Of a DNA stretch of 43,135 bases, positions 1 to 8,014 are shown piece by piece. This DNA is from Streptomyces alanosinicus. Its GTDB lineage: Bacteria; Actinomycetota; Actinomycetes; Streptomycetales; Streptomycetaceae. Every line of letters begins with the position of its first letter. The stretch's first letter is position 1. A program made the position numbers and the translations under genes. Below the pieces are notes generated by a model that saw only the letters and a list, made by a program, of their open reading frames with translations, was not told where the DNA came from and did no database searches. The DNA lies in assembly GCF_014650595.1 (NCBI RefSeq), contig NZ_BMVG01000054.1, forward strand, positions 1 to 43,135, given 5' to 3'.

Positions 1-1
1 G

Positions 2-1270
2 CAGGAACGTCTCGTCTACCAGGCCCGCCTCCGCTCCCGCTTCGGCCGCGCCTGGCGGCGCAAGGCCCCGGTGGAATCCCTGATGCCCCTGCGCCTGGCC
101 CGCTACGGGGTTCCCCTCGCTGAGACCGCGCCTGCAGGGCTGGCCGCCGCGGGCATCGACGAGCCGCCGATCGCATTCACCAGCGAACGGGCCCCAGCCC
201 TCGTGGCCGCACCGACCGCCGTGCTGGAGATCGGTGAACGCGATGGAGCGGCAGACGCGCACCCGGCCGAGTCGGCACTCGAGACGGCCACAGCCAGGCC
301 CGCGGCTGAAGGGCTGAATCCGCCAGTGCCGGCTGCGGTGATACCGAAGGAGACCGAGGCGCTCGGCGAGGCCTATCGGGCGTGGCTGTCTACCTTCCAG
401 GCCGAACCAACCACCACCCAGTTCGCGCTGTGGATCCACGACAACCTGGGGATCGGCACGGGCGCCGGCGGGCCTCTGTCGGACGAACAGGTGCGGCCGC
501 TACTCCAGGTCCTGAAGGAGCGCTACAAGGCCGAGATGCCGGATGATGCCGAGACCCCAGCGGATGGCCAGCAGCAGGTCGCTGATGATTTTTCGTGGGA
601 GGACTACTTCCACAGCGCCTGGGCCGCGTACACGCAGGAACACGGCGGTCAGCCCAGCGCGGCCACGCTCGCCGCGTACGTGTACGAGCGCGACGGCATC
701 ACCAACTCGGCCGGGAGCCCCATCACGGGTGAGGACCTGGAGGCATTCGTTACCCGATTCAGGGAGCGCACGCTCGGGAGCGTGTCGGTGAACGAGGACA
801 CCAGCAGCACGGAGGTCGGTCCGGTGCACCTGGGTTCTGCGCGGGCGGGATCTTCGTACGCCGACGAGTCGCTCGGGACGTCGGCGCGCGCTGAGGAGCC
901 GGTGGCGACGCCCACAGCGTCGGCAGCTGAGGTACTTCAGCCCGTCGACCGGGCACAGCCGCAGACCGTGCGCGATCTCGCCAGCTCGTCGGCGAGCGTG
1001 TCCGCGGGCAGTGAGGCCACCGCCCGGCTGCCGGAACAAGCGGCACGGGAACAGGATCTGGACCCGATCCAGCAGCAGGTCGCTCAGGTGGCCGGATGGC
1101 TGGCCGAGGCTGAGGAGGCCGGTGTGAAGCTTTCCGGGTCCGAGGTGGGCCGGCGGCTGGGCGTGGCCGAGCGGACAGGCCGGCGACGGTTGACGGAGGC
1201 CGAGAAGTATCTGTCGGAGCAGCGACGCCAGCAGGCCCGGTCACACCTGCGGTCGGTCACCGACCGATAA
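2..1270 (+). CDS. DUF2637-type plasmid protein, C-terminal part (5' end outside window)
   Basis: The reading frame is open from the first bases of the window, so the gene is cut at its 5' end. The missing part is probably the hydrophobic DUF2637 (SpdB-like) membrane domain of Streptomyces plasmid proteins. The first visible residues (RLRSRFGRAWRRKAP) fit the cytoplasmic stretch that follows that domain. Two units of about 55 residues are tandem copies: one runs AYRAWLSTF to LLQVLKERY, the other AWAAYTQEH to VTRFRERT. The last 60 residues carry a helix-turn-helix (SGSEVGRRLGVAERTGRRRL). The gene converges on the LysM/BTAD gene across a repeat-rich block. A DNA-binding membrane protein for plasmid spread or maintenance is an inference from family context. 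A GTG at 71 is an internal codon, not the true start. Confidence 0.75.
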   Translation, partial: QERLVYQARLRSRFGRAWRRKAPVESLMPLRLARYGVPLAETAPAGLAAAGIDEPPIAFTSERAPALVAAPTAVLEIGERDGAADAHPAESALETATARPAAEGLNPPVPAAVIPKETEALGEAYRAWLSTFQAEPTTTQFALWIHDNLGIGTGAGGPLSDEQVRPLLQVLKERYKAEMPDDAETPADGQQQVADDFSWEDYFHSAWAAYTQEHGGQPSAATLAAYVYERDGITNSAGSPITGEDLEAFVTRFRERTLGSVSVNEDTSSTEVGPVHLGSARAGSSYADESLGTSARAEEPVATPTASAAEVLQPVDRAQPQTVRDLASSSASVSAGSEATARLPEQAAREQDLDPIQQQVAQVAGWLAEAEEAGVKLSGSEVGRRLGVAERTGRRRLTEAEKYLSEQRRQQARSHLRSVTDR

Positions 1271-1858
1271 CCGACCCTGGGCCGTGGCCGATGCCACCGG
1301 TGTGAGTACAGCGGCCACGCCTCGACCTCATGGCCGGACGAGTGGCCGGGTGGCCGACTCGGGCTATGACCGGCCACCGGCCACCGATCGGCCACGTGGC
1401 CGGCCAGGCCCGATGCTGTGGCCGCCAGTCGGTGGCCGGTGGCCGATCCTGGCTCCATCGGTCACCGGCCAGTGGCCGGACAACCCGAAACGGCCACCCC
1501 TCCCGCGCCGCCGTGACCAGGCACGACGAGAGGCCAGCCACCGCGGGTGGCTGGTGGGGCAAGGGGTTGGGTAGCCAGCAAACCGGGGTTATCCGGTCGT
1601 GCTCCGAGCGGATACCCGCGGCGCGAGAACCCACGGTCGGTGACCGTATCCGAGGCGCGTGGCCCGATCGGGAGCTGCGACGCCCGCGCCGGGGTGGCAT
1701 CCGGCGGATGGCCGGGCGGGACGGCGTGGCCGGTGTGGCCACGTCCAGCGGCCACGGCCGACGAACAATCGGCCACGGCGCCGGGGCGAGTCATCGGTGC
1801 CGTGGCCGGTTGAGTTCACGGGGTTGCGGAGCCTCTCGGCTGTCGCTGCGGGGGCGGG
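1271..1858. repeat. Gene-free block dense in GTGGCC/GGCCAC motifs
   Basis: No convincing gene lies here; it is the tail-to-tail gap between two convergent genes. It holds roughly twenty copies of GTGGCC or its complement, often extended to GTGGCCGG or GTGGCCGAT and clustered at about 1280-1500 and 1725-1810. Between the clusters are GGATACCC/GTATCC-type words, a perfect inverted repeat (1534-1542 with 1546-1554, CCAGCCACC/GGTGGCTGG) and an 18-mer at 1556-1573 that recurs inverted at 41889-41906. Such motif-dense gaps beside plasmid genes can be replication origins, centromeres or clt transfer sites. Which of these applies cannot be told from sequence. Confidence 0.6.
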
Positions 1859-4800
1859 TCAGATCCTGGCGCGGAGTTGGTCGAGGACGGCGAGGGTCTC
1901 GTCGTCGAGTTCGAGTTCGTTGTTCTCGGTGAACTCCTCCAGCCAGGTGGCGGCGCGCTCCAGCGCTTCGTAGTCGCCGATCGCGGCGTAGGCCTGGAAG
2001 GCGATACGGTGCAGGGACTCGACGGCGGGGGCAACCTCCAGGCCCTTGGTGGCCGCCCAGAGAGCGCCGCGTGGGTCGTGGGCGGCCAGGCGGCGCTCGG
2101 CCAGGATCTCTGCCGCGTCCACGATCTCCATGGTCATCACTAGGGCGAGGTGTTCGGCCCATTTGTAGCGGCGTCGGTCGGTAGAGGAGAACGGCCGGCC
2201 GCGTACGAGTTCCAGGGCGCGTCGCAGCGCCAAGTCCGCGTTGGCTGTGTTGTGGTCCTTTCCGGCCTGGGTGAGGCGTTGGAAGTCGTGCCAGTCGCAG
2301 CCGACCGAGGCGGCGATGCTGTAGCGGTTGTTCGCGGTCTTCAGCAGCGGGATGTACGGCTGGCCGTCGGCGTCACGGCCGAGCCAGGTCCGCGTCCTTG
2401 AGACCACCCCGTTGCGGTACTTGATGCTGACTTCGTCGCGGTCGGGCCACAGGGCCTCGTCCAGGGCTCGGTGGTCCAGGGTTGCGGCATGGTGGCCGGG
2501 ATGGAGGATGAGCCAGACAGCGAGTTCGATGTAGGTGCGCTGGCGCTTCTTCTCGGTGAGGGTTCCGCGGGCGCCGACGACGTCGACCGGTCCCAGCACG
2601 CGTACTACCGGGTTGGGTGTTTCCGCCTCCCCCGGCTCCGGCTCCGAATCCGGTGCGGCGGCCACGGTCTCTGGCTGCGCGGGTGCGGCGAAGACGTCCT
2701 CGGGTAGACGGATACTCACGGTCCTGGCCGGCGCCTGCTGGGCGGGTACCGGGTTTGGGGGAGCCAGGGAATCTCTGTCGGGCTTGTCCAGGGCGACGCC
2801 TGGATCTGAGGTGCGCTGAGGCGGGGTGGGCGTTCGGTCGGTCTGGCGGTCCGCGTCGTCCTGCTGATCTGCGCGGGTGTCGTTATTGTCGTGGTCTTCG
2901 TCTTCTTCGTCGTCGAGAACGGCGAACTGGGCGAGCAGGTTCGGCACACGTCCGGGACCGGACGTGGCTGTCGCGTGGGGTTCAGAGGGTGCGGCAGCAG
3001 GGCTATCACTGTCGTCGGTGTCTTCGTCAGTCTCGACCTCGACGAGGGGTGCGTGCGCGGCAGCGGGTTCTGGTTCGGGAGCGGGGCTGTCCTCGGCGCG
3101 GCTAACAGCGAGGGTCTCCAGCGCGTAGCTGTAGTGCTCGTCAGACAGGGCCTGCAATGTGCAGTCGATCTCCACGCCGTCGAGTGGCAGCTGGACGGAG
3201 CCGGCCTCCTCGGCGTGCAGCGTCCAGGAGTTGTCCACGGGGGTCCCGGGCGGGAGGGGACCGGTGGTGAGGACGGCGGTGGCTGTGCGCGGCTCGTCGG
3301 CGATGACTTGGAGCAGGTCCTCCAGCCCGTCCGTGTCACCGGTCTCGGGAACACTCGCGATGACCATGGCGGGTGTCCAGGCTGCGGCGGTGTCGACGCC
3401 GGTACGGGCATCGCGCACCGTGGCCGTGCCGAGCAGGGCCAGGGCACGCTGCTGTTCGCGGTGGTGGGCGCGAAGCGCAGCTGCGGCCTCCGTGAGGTTG
3501 GGGCGCTCGGTGACCCGTTCGCCGAGTTCCTCGGCAAGGTGAGGGGCGACGGTGTCGTCGGCCAGGGTCAGGTCGAGGTGATGGGTGAACTCGCTGGTGG
3601 CCAGTTCCAGGGCGAGCGTGCGCAGAACCGGGACGGCTGCCGGCCCGGTCAGGTGGAGGTGGCCGACGTGCTCGAGGTCGATGAGGACCAGGCGGCCGTT
3701 GTTGTCCCAGCCGAGGCTGACCAGGGCTGGATAAGGCTCGTCGATGTCGCCGGTCTCGTCGGCCGGGAGGAGTTCGCTGGTGTTGGTGGGGCAGGACCAG
3801 CGGGCGAGCTGGTCCGGGGCGGTGGTGAACGGCGGGACAGGTGCAGCTGGTTCGGACAGGTGCAGCGTGATGTCGCGGTCGCCGAGGACGATGGCCTCGA
3901 TGTCGGGCAGCTCACGGTCCGCATCGGCGAGATGGACGGCCATGGTAAGCAGGACCGGCTCAAGTACCGCGGTGTCGATGACGGCCTCGGTGACGCGCAG
4001 CGCGTGCTCGACACGGGCTGCGTCGCCCTGGGGGAGGGGGATGTGGTGACCGCGGCGGCGCCGGCGAAGCTGGGTGAGGCGGCGGTAGGCGAGGAAGGAC
4101 AGGAACCCGGTCGCCAGGACGCCAGTGGCCATCAACCCGATAACCCCCACCTGCCGCCCATGGTCTGTACCGGCTGAGGGTGAAGCTGACGATGCGGCCG
4201 GGGTGGGCGAGTCGGGTGTGCTGGGGGTGCTGGACGCCGAGGTCGTGGCGGAGTGCGGTGCAGCGGACCGGCCATCCGGCGTAGGGGAAGCAGTGGCAGA
4301 CGGAGAAGGCGTCGTGGTGGCGCTCGGCTCCGGTGTGGCGGTCTGCGGGGTGGCGGAGGCGGCCTCGGATGGGCTGGTGGTCTGCTTCTTTTCTGGTGTC
4401 GCAGCACTCTTCTTGCCCTGGGCAGCCGACCCGCCCCTGGCATGGTCGTTTTTGTGTTGGGCGTATGGGTCCCGCTGTTGGTCAGGGGTGGTGCTCTGCT
4501 CCGGGCTGGTGCTGTCGGCGGGCAGGGTGAGGCGCTGTCCCGGATAGATCAGGTCGGGGTTGGTGAAGTGGTGACCGTACGGCTGCTCTTCGCCCTTGTT
4601 CGCCTCGAACAGCCGGGGCCATTCGTCGGCGTTACCGAGCTGCTTCTGGGCAATGTAGGTGAGGTTGTCGCCGGACTTGGCCGTGTATTCGCGCGGGGCT
4701 GTGTCGGCGTCGTGAGAGGGCTGGGCGTGCTCGTCGGCGGTGAGCTGGGTGTGCACGCCGGCCTGCGCGGCCGTGCTCTCGGCCGACGTGGGCGAGGCGG

Positions 4801-5515
4801 TGGCGGGGACGAGGACGGTGGTTCCCTCGGGAAGGATCTTCTCGGTCGGTAGCCGCGGGTTGAGGTGCTGCAGTTCCGGATAGCGCAGTCCGTCGCCGAG
4901 GTACTGCTCGGCCAGATCCCACCAGGTGGTGCCGCCTTGCCCAACAGTGTGTTCGGCGAGCTCTGTTGCCCGCTCGTGGTGCTGGTCGGAAGAGGTTGTC
5001 CGGCCTGCCGGAGCGGTGCTGTGAGTCGGGGAGGCGTCCTGCCTGCCCGTGTTCCCACCGGCCGGGGTGGCTGCCGCGGTGTGGGGAGTATGGGGGGCGG
5101 TAACGGCGGCGGCGGGGGTGGCGGCGCTGGCCGCGGCGGCGGGGGAGGCGAGCAGGATGCTGCCGAGGAGGAAGCCGGCCAGGCGCTGTCCGGTGGCCAT
5201 GCCGGGCAATCGCGGTGTGGTCCGGCGGACGACCACCGCCCCGATCTCCAGGAGGACGGGGATCACCAGCCACAGCCAGGTGATCCAGGCCGCGATGGTG
5301 AGCGTGGTCATCAGACCGCTGCCGTCGTCCGGGCGCATCAGCGCCTGGTGCACGGTGTCCCAGGAGGGCAGCGCGTCGGGCAGGGTGCCGAGCGCCAACA
5401 GCATCCAGGGCACGCCGACGAGGAGGAGGGCGAGGACGGCGAGTGCACACAGGCCCCGCACCACGGCGAGCGGCCATGCCAGCGTCCGGTGTGGGCGGTT
5501 TTGGGTGTGGGGCAT
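1859..5515 (-). CDS. Large membrane protein with two LysM domains and a C-terminal BTAD regulator domain
   Basis: 1218 residues. Hydrophobic segments lie near residues 15-45, 70-95 and 110-130. Two LysM-type modules follow at about 189-238 and 276-333 (EYTAKSGDNLTYIAQ is typical). Next come a Ser/Thr/Pro/Ala-rich linker and another membrane helix near 455-485. The C-terminal 250 residues (from about 968) are a winged-helix plus bacterial transcriptional activator (BTAD) region as in SARP-type regulators. LysM domains bind peptidoglycan outside the membrane and BTAD domains usually sit inside, so the protein may link the wall or pilus to the cytoplasm. It is the last gene of the Tad train, 6 nt after the TadG-like gene. 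Proteins of this architecture occur with actinobacterial Tad loci, and their role is unproven. Confidence 0.85.
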   Translation of the reverse strand: MPHTQNRPHRTLAWPLAVVRGLCALAVLALLLVGVPWMLLALGTLPDALPSWDTVHQALMRPDDGSGLMTTLTIAAWITWLWLVIPVLLEIGAVVVRRTTPRLPGMATGQRLAGFLLGSILLASPAAAASAATPAAAVTAPHTPHTAAATPAGGNTGRQDASPTHSTAPAGRTTSSDQHHERATELAEHTVGQGGTTWWDLAEQYLGDGLRYPELQHLNPRLPTEKILPEGTTVLVPATASPTSAESTAAQAGVHTQLTADEHAQPSHDADTAPREYTAKSGDNLTYIAQKQLGNADEWPRLFEANKGEEQPYGHHFTNPDLIYPGQRLTLPADSTSPEQSTTPDQQRDPYAQHKNDHARGGSAAQGKKSAATPEKKQTTSPSEAASATPQTATPEPSATTTPSPSATASPTPDGRSAAPHSATTSASSTPSTPDSPTPAASSASPSAGTDHGRQVGVIGLMATGVLATGFLSFLAYRRLTQLRRRRRGHHIPLPQGDAARVEHALRVTEAVIDTAVLEPVLLTMAVHLADADRELPDIEAIVLGDRDITLHLSEPAAPVPPFTTAPDQLARWSCPTNTSELLPADETGDIDEPYPALVSLGWDNNGRLVLIDLEHVGHLHLTGPAAVPVLRTLALELATSEFTHHLDLTLADDTVAPHLAEELGERVTERPNLTEAAAALRAHHREQQRALALLGTATVRDARTGVDTAAAWTPAMVIASVPETGDTDGLEDLLQVIADEPRTATAVLTTGPLPPGTPVDNSWTLHAEEAGSVQLPLDGVEIDCTLQALSDEHYSYALETLAVSRAEDSPAPEPEPAAAHAPLVEVETDEDTDDSDSPAAAPSEPHATATSGPGRVPNLLAQFAVLDDEEDEDHDNNDTRADQQDDADRQTDRTPTPPQRTSDPGVALDKPDRDSLAPPNPVPAQQAPARTVSIRLPEDVFAAPAQPETVAAAPDSEPEPGEAETPNPVVRVLGPVDVVGARGTLTEKKRQRTYIELAVWLILHPGHHAATLDHRALDEALWPDRDEVSIKYRNGVVSRTRTWLGRDADGQPYIPLLKTANNRYSIAASVGCDWHDFQRLTQAGKDHNTANADLALRRALELVRGRPFSSTDRRRYKWAEHLALVMTMEIVDAAEILAERRLAAHDPRGALWAATKGLEVAPAVESLHRIAFQAYAAIGDYEALERAATWLEEFTENNELELDDETLAVLDQLRARI

Positions 5516-5521
5516 GGGAGT

Positions 5522-5968
5522 TCAGCCTCCGGCCTGGTGAAGGAGGGTAGCGGTGCCGTGTCCGGTCACGGGGATGTGCGCGAATCCGACGAGGGACGCG
5601 AAGTAGGGGCGGTAGGTGTCGTGGACAGTGACGCTCAACGTCTGGCCGTCGGCAGCGACGCTCACCTCGCCGTCCACTCCGCGGGCGGCGAGGTAGGAGC
5701 GGGCGGCCGCCTGGGCGGCGTCGGGGTCGACCACGATCGCCTCGCCGGTGATGGCCTGGCCCGCATCGATCTGCTGGGCACCGGCCCGCGCGGCCTCCTG
5801 GGCGAGGTAGTCGGCGCGCGAGTCGGCGTCCAGGGCGGCCCCGCCGTCGATGACGAGACCGATGACGAGGAAGGCGATGATGACGATCCCCGCATAGAAC
5901 AGCTCCAACTGGCCCCGGTCGTCCTGCTCGGTCCGGAGCGCGGCAGCGCGCCGCCAACGGGCGATCAC
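5522..5968 (-). CDS. TadE/TadG-like pilus assembly protein (third pseudopilin-like gene)
   Basis: 148 residues from a GTG whose GTGA overlaps the stop of the preceding gene; a longer upstream extension in this frame would run through that gene and is rejected. A short basic N-terminus is followed by DDRGQLELFYAGIVIIAFLV, a glycine then a hydrophobic helix with an acidic residue at +3, as in TadE/TadG minor pilins. The rest resembles the secreted part of these proteins (RADYLAQEAARAGAQQID, typical of the ubiquitous helix after the TadE segment). It presumably sits in the membrane and helps initiate or anchor the Flp pilus. The specific role relative to the two upstream paralogues is unknown. 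Confidence 0.8.
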   Translation of the reverse strand: MIARWRRAAALRTEQDDRGQLELFYAGIVIIAFLVIGLVIDGGAALDADSRADYLAQEAARAGAQQIDAGQAITGEAIVVDPDAAQAAARSYLAARGVDGEVSVAADGQTLSVTVHDTYRPYFASLVGFAHIPVTGHGTATLLHQAGG

Positions 5969-6423
5969 GAATTGCCCCGGGTCGCCCAGGTGTCCACTGC
6001 GGATGTCATCGACCCCGTCAGCGTCTTGGAGCCGCCGAGCCCCGGGACCGCCAGCTCGGACAGCGGTGCCGTGCACGATACGGTCGCCGTCACGGTCGCG
6101 GCCTGACCGACAGGAGCGGACAGGCCGCGGGTGTCCAGGACGACGCTGATGCTGGCGCAGTGCAGTCCGGAGCGCGCCAGACTCGCCTGTGCCGCGTCGC
6201 GGGCGGCGGATTCGCCGCTGGCCGGGTCGGCGGAGATGGAGGCGGTGCGGGCGGCGTCCCGGGCGGCAGCGTCCGCCGCGCTCTGCGCGTTGACGATGCG
6301 GCCGCACGCGATGAGCAGACCGAGCAGGACAAGCACCACGGGCACGAAGATCGCCGTGGTCAGGGACGCCCCGCCGCGGTCTCCCCCTTCCCAGTGGGAG
6401 CGCGATGTGCTGTGGCGGCTCAT
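5965..6423 (-). CDS. TadE-like pilus assembly protein (second)
   Basis: 152 residues, starting with an ATG in an ATGA overlap with the preceding TadE gene. The N-terminus DRGGASLTTAIFVPVVLVLLG is a TadE-type hydrophobic helix after a glycine, but lacks the usual glutamate at +5. An Ala/Asp-rich helix (AQSAADAAARDAARTASI) follows, the hallmark of TadE/TadG stalk regions. It has two cysteines (LHCASI and VSCTAP) that could form a disulfide outside the membrane. The tight coupling to neighbours supports a stoichiometric minor-pilin complex. Assignment is by architecture; the missing +5 acidic residue means processing by a prepilin peptidase is uncertain. Confidence 0.8.
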   Translation of the reverse strand: MSRHSTSRSHWEGGDRGGASLTTAIFVPVVLVLLGLLIACGRIVNAQSAADAAARDAARTASISADPASGESAARDAAQASLARSGLHCASISVVLDTRGLSAPVGQAATVTATVSCTAPLSELAVPGLGGSKTLTGSMTSAVDTWATRGNS

Positions 6424-6848
6424 GGCCGGAATTTCTCCTTCGGAGCCTGGACGCGCTGGTCGACGTGCCCGTCCCAGCCGGGCACCAGGTTGATGACGCT
6501 GCCCTGGACCTCGACGCTGACCTGGTTGCCGTCGTCCTCGACCTGGACCTGCGCGCCGGACAGGGAGCCGCCCATGCGGGCGAGGAAGTCGCGGGCAGCT
6601 GTCTGCCCCGCGCCGGGAGCCGCGTTGTAGGCGCGCTGGGCGTCCAGGGCCTGCTGCGCGGCATGGTGCGCGACGGACCGGCCGTGGAAGTAGACGCCGC
6701 CCTGGATCAGCGCGAACAGCATGAGGAAGGCCAGCGGGACCACCATCGACAGCTCGAGTGCCATCGCTCCGCGATCGTCACGCAGCCGCTCACGTATCCG
6801 GGCTCGCCAGGCGGGCCGTGGCATTGGAAAGCGTCGGGGTAGTTTCAT
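6420..6848 (-). CDS. TadE-family minor pilin
   Basis: 142 residues. The chosen ATG at 6848 overlaps the stop of the Flp pilin gene (ATGA); a longer frame reaching upstream would overlap the pilin completely. After a basic N-terminus the sequence DDRGAMALELSMVVPLAFLM shows a type IV prepilin-like site: Gly, then Glu at +5, then a long hydrophobic helix. Family knowledge: TadE-type pseudopilins are processed by the Tad prepilin peptidase and are needed for Flp pilus assembly. The mature part includes the GRSVAHHAAQQALDAQRAYN helix. It is the first of three consecutive TadE/G-like genes. Confidence 0.85.
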   Translation of the reverse strand: MKLPRRFPMPRPAWRARIRERLRDDRGAMALELSMVVPLAFLMLFALIQGGVYFHGRSVAHHAAQQALDAQRAYNAAPGAGQTAARDFLARMGGSLSGAQVQVEDDGNQVSVEVQGSVINLVPGWDGHVDQRVQAPKEKFRP

Positions 6849-7057
6849 CAGAATCCGGCGATCTGGGCGACCTTCTCCGCGATCTTGGTGTTCGCCGCGC
6901 CGTAGACCACCAGGATCAGAGAGCCGGTCAGCGCCAGGCCGACGGCCCACTCGAACGCGGTGAACCCGGCATCCGATCTCGCCTCGACGCGGACGCGGGC
7001 GACGTGCCGCCGGATCGGGCTCAGCAGGTGAGCGATGCGCTTACGCGTGCGGTGCAC
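6848..7057 (-). CDS. Flp-type pilin (major pilus subunit)
   Basis: 69 residues if translation starts at the GTG at 7057, which has AGAGGA about 7 nt upstream; an in-frame ATG at 7090 lacks such a site. The key segment is SDAGFTAFEWAVGLALTGSL: a glycine cleavage point, Phe at +1, Glu at +5 and a hydrophobic helix, which is the Flp prepilin signature. The cleaved product would be about 40 residues, matching small Flp pilins. The basic leader (VHRTRKRIAHLL, RRHVARVRV) is unusually long for Flp pilins. The gene lies between TadC and TadE. No prepilin peptidase is encoded in the window, so processing must rely on an enzyme encoded elsewhere. Confidence 0.85.
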   Translation of the reverse strand: MHRTRKRIAHLLSPIRRHVARVRVEARSDAGFTAFEWAVGLALTGSLILVVYGAANTKIAEKVAQIAGF

Positions 7058-7111
7058 GGAACTTTCCTCTCGATTGAACTTTCGGTCCACTGCCAGGGAG
7101 ACAGGGGCCGA

Positions 7112-8014
7112 TCAGAACGCCATGATCCGGACTACGGCGGGGGCCAGCAGGAACGTCGCCATCAAGAACACGATGGCCAGCGACGGCAGGCTCATCTTCT
7201 CGGTGGCCTCGTTCGCCTGTCCCTTCCGGTCAGCCAGCAGTGCCCGCCGCACAGCGACGGCCTGGGCTTCCAACTGGTCGAACACGGGCGCCTGTTCCTC
7301 ACCGGCCAGCGCCAGCGCGGCGGCAGGGCGGGACAGTTCAGGCACACCGATCTCCTCACCGAGCGTGCGCAGGGCACTCCACACGCTGATGCCGGCGAGC
7401 TGGGCATGCTCCACGGTGTCCCTGATCCGGGCCTCCACCACACCCTCGCCAGCAGCCACCGCCCGCATCAGAGCCTCGGTGGCCCCGGCATCCGATACAC
7501 GCGCCAGCCCGACCCGCTCCAGCAGGGATGCCGCGTAGTACCGGTAGGCGCGGCGCGCCTTCTTCGCCTTGTCCCGCACGTCGGCCAGGCACTTGAAGAC
7601 CATGAACGCCGCGAACGCGCACCCGGCCAAGAGAGACACCAGCAGCGGCCAGCTCACCCCCATCAGGGAGGCGATGAACAAGAACCACTGCGGCAGCAGC
7701 ATCCCCACCAGGGCGTACAGGGCGCACCTTCCCAGAAGCGAGGCCGGCGACAGTTCCAGCAGCGCCAGGTCGCGCGCGGGCAGCCGCGAGACGAACGTGT
7801 CGGTCTCCATCAGCCGGGTGCCGACCCGGTCCGCCCAGACCGCCGCTCCCCGCCCCTCCAGCTCGACAGCGCGGGCCGGGGCGTAGGTGTCGGGCTGATG
7901 GGTGCGACGCAGCACCTCAGCCAGCGGAGTGCGCTGCGGCAGCAGCGCGCGCACCGCCAGAACGAGGCACACCGAGACGAGAGCGCCGATCACCATGCCG
8001 GGTACAGAGATCAC
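7112..8014 (-). CDS. tadC: TadC-like inner-membrane platform protein (type II secretion F family)
   Basis: 300 residues, starting with a GTG that overlaps the TadB stop (GTGA). It has an N-terminal membrane helix, a paired central hydrophobic region (ALYALVGMLLPQWFLFIASL and LLVSLLAGCAFAAFMVF), a cytoplasmic helical T2SSF domain, and a C-terminal helix (LAIVFLMATFLLAPAVVRI). The conserved EKMSLPSLAIVFL ending is typical of TadC. With TadB it should form the inner-membrane platform that couples the TadA motor to pilin extrusion. A gap of 54 nt separates it from the pilin gene, so the pilin has its own ribosome binding site. Confidence 0.88.
   Translation of the reverse strand: MISVPGMVIGALVSVCLVLAVRALLPQRTPLAEVLRRTHQPDTYAPARAVELEGRGAAVWADRVGTRLMETDTFVSRLPARDLALLELSPASLLGRCALYALVGMLLPQWFLFIASLMGVSWPLLVSLLAGCAFAAFMVFKCLADVRDKAKKARRAYRYYAASLLERVGLARVSDAGATEALMRAVAAGEGVVEARIRDTVEHAQLAGISVWSALRTLGEEIGVPELSRPAAALALAGEEQAPVFDQLEAQAVAVRRALLADRKGQANEATEKMSLPSLAIVFLMATFLLAPAVVRIMAF

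Noticed and set aside
1534..1554. Hairpin CCAGCCACC/GGTGGCTGG as a terminator
   Set aside because: It is in the convergent gap, but no T-tract follows on either strand; it is better seen as part of the repeat block.
2891..4177. 428-codon plus-strand frame antisense to the LysM/BTAD gene
   Set aside because: A high-GC shadow of the minus-strand gene: Gly/Val/Arg-rich, no ribosome site, no family pattern.
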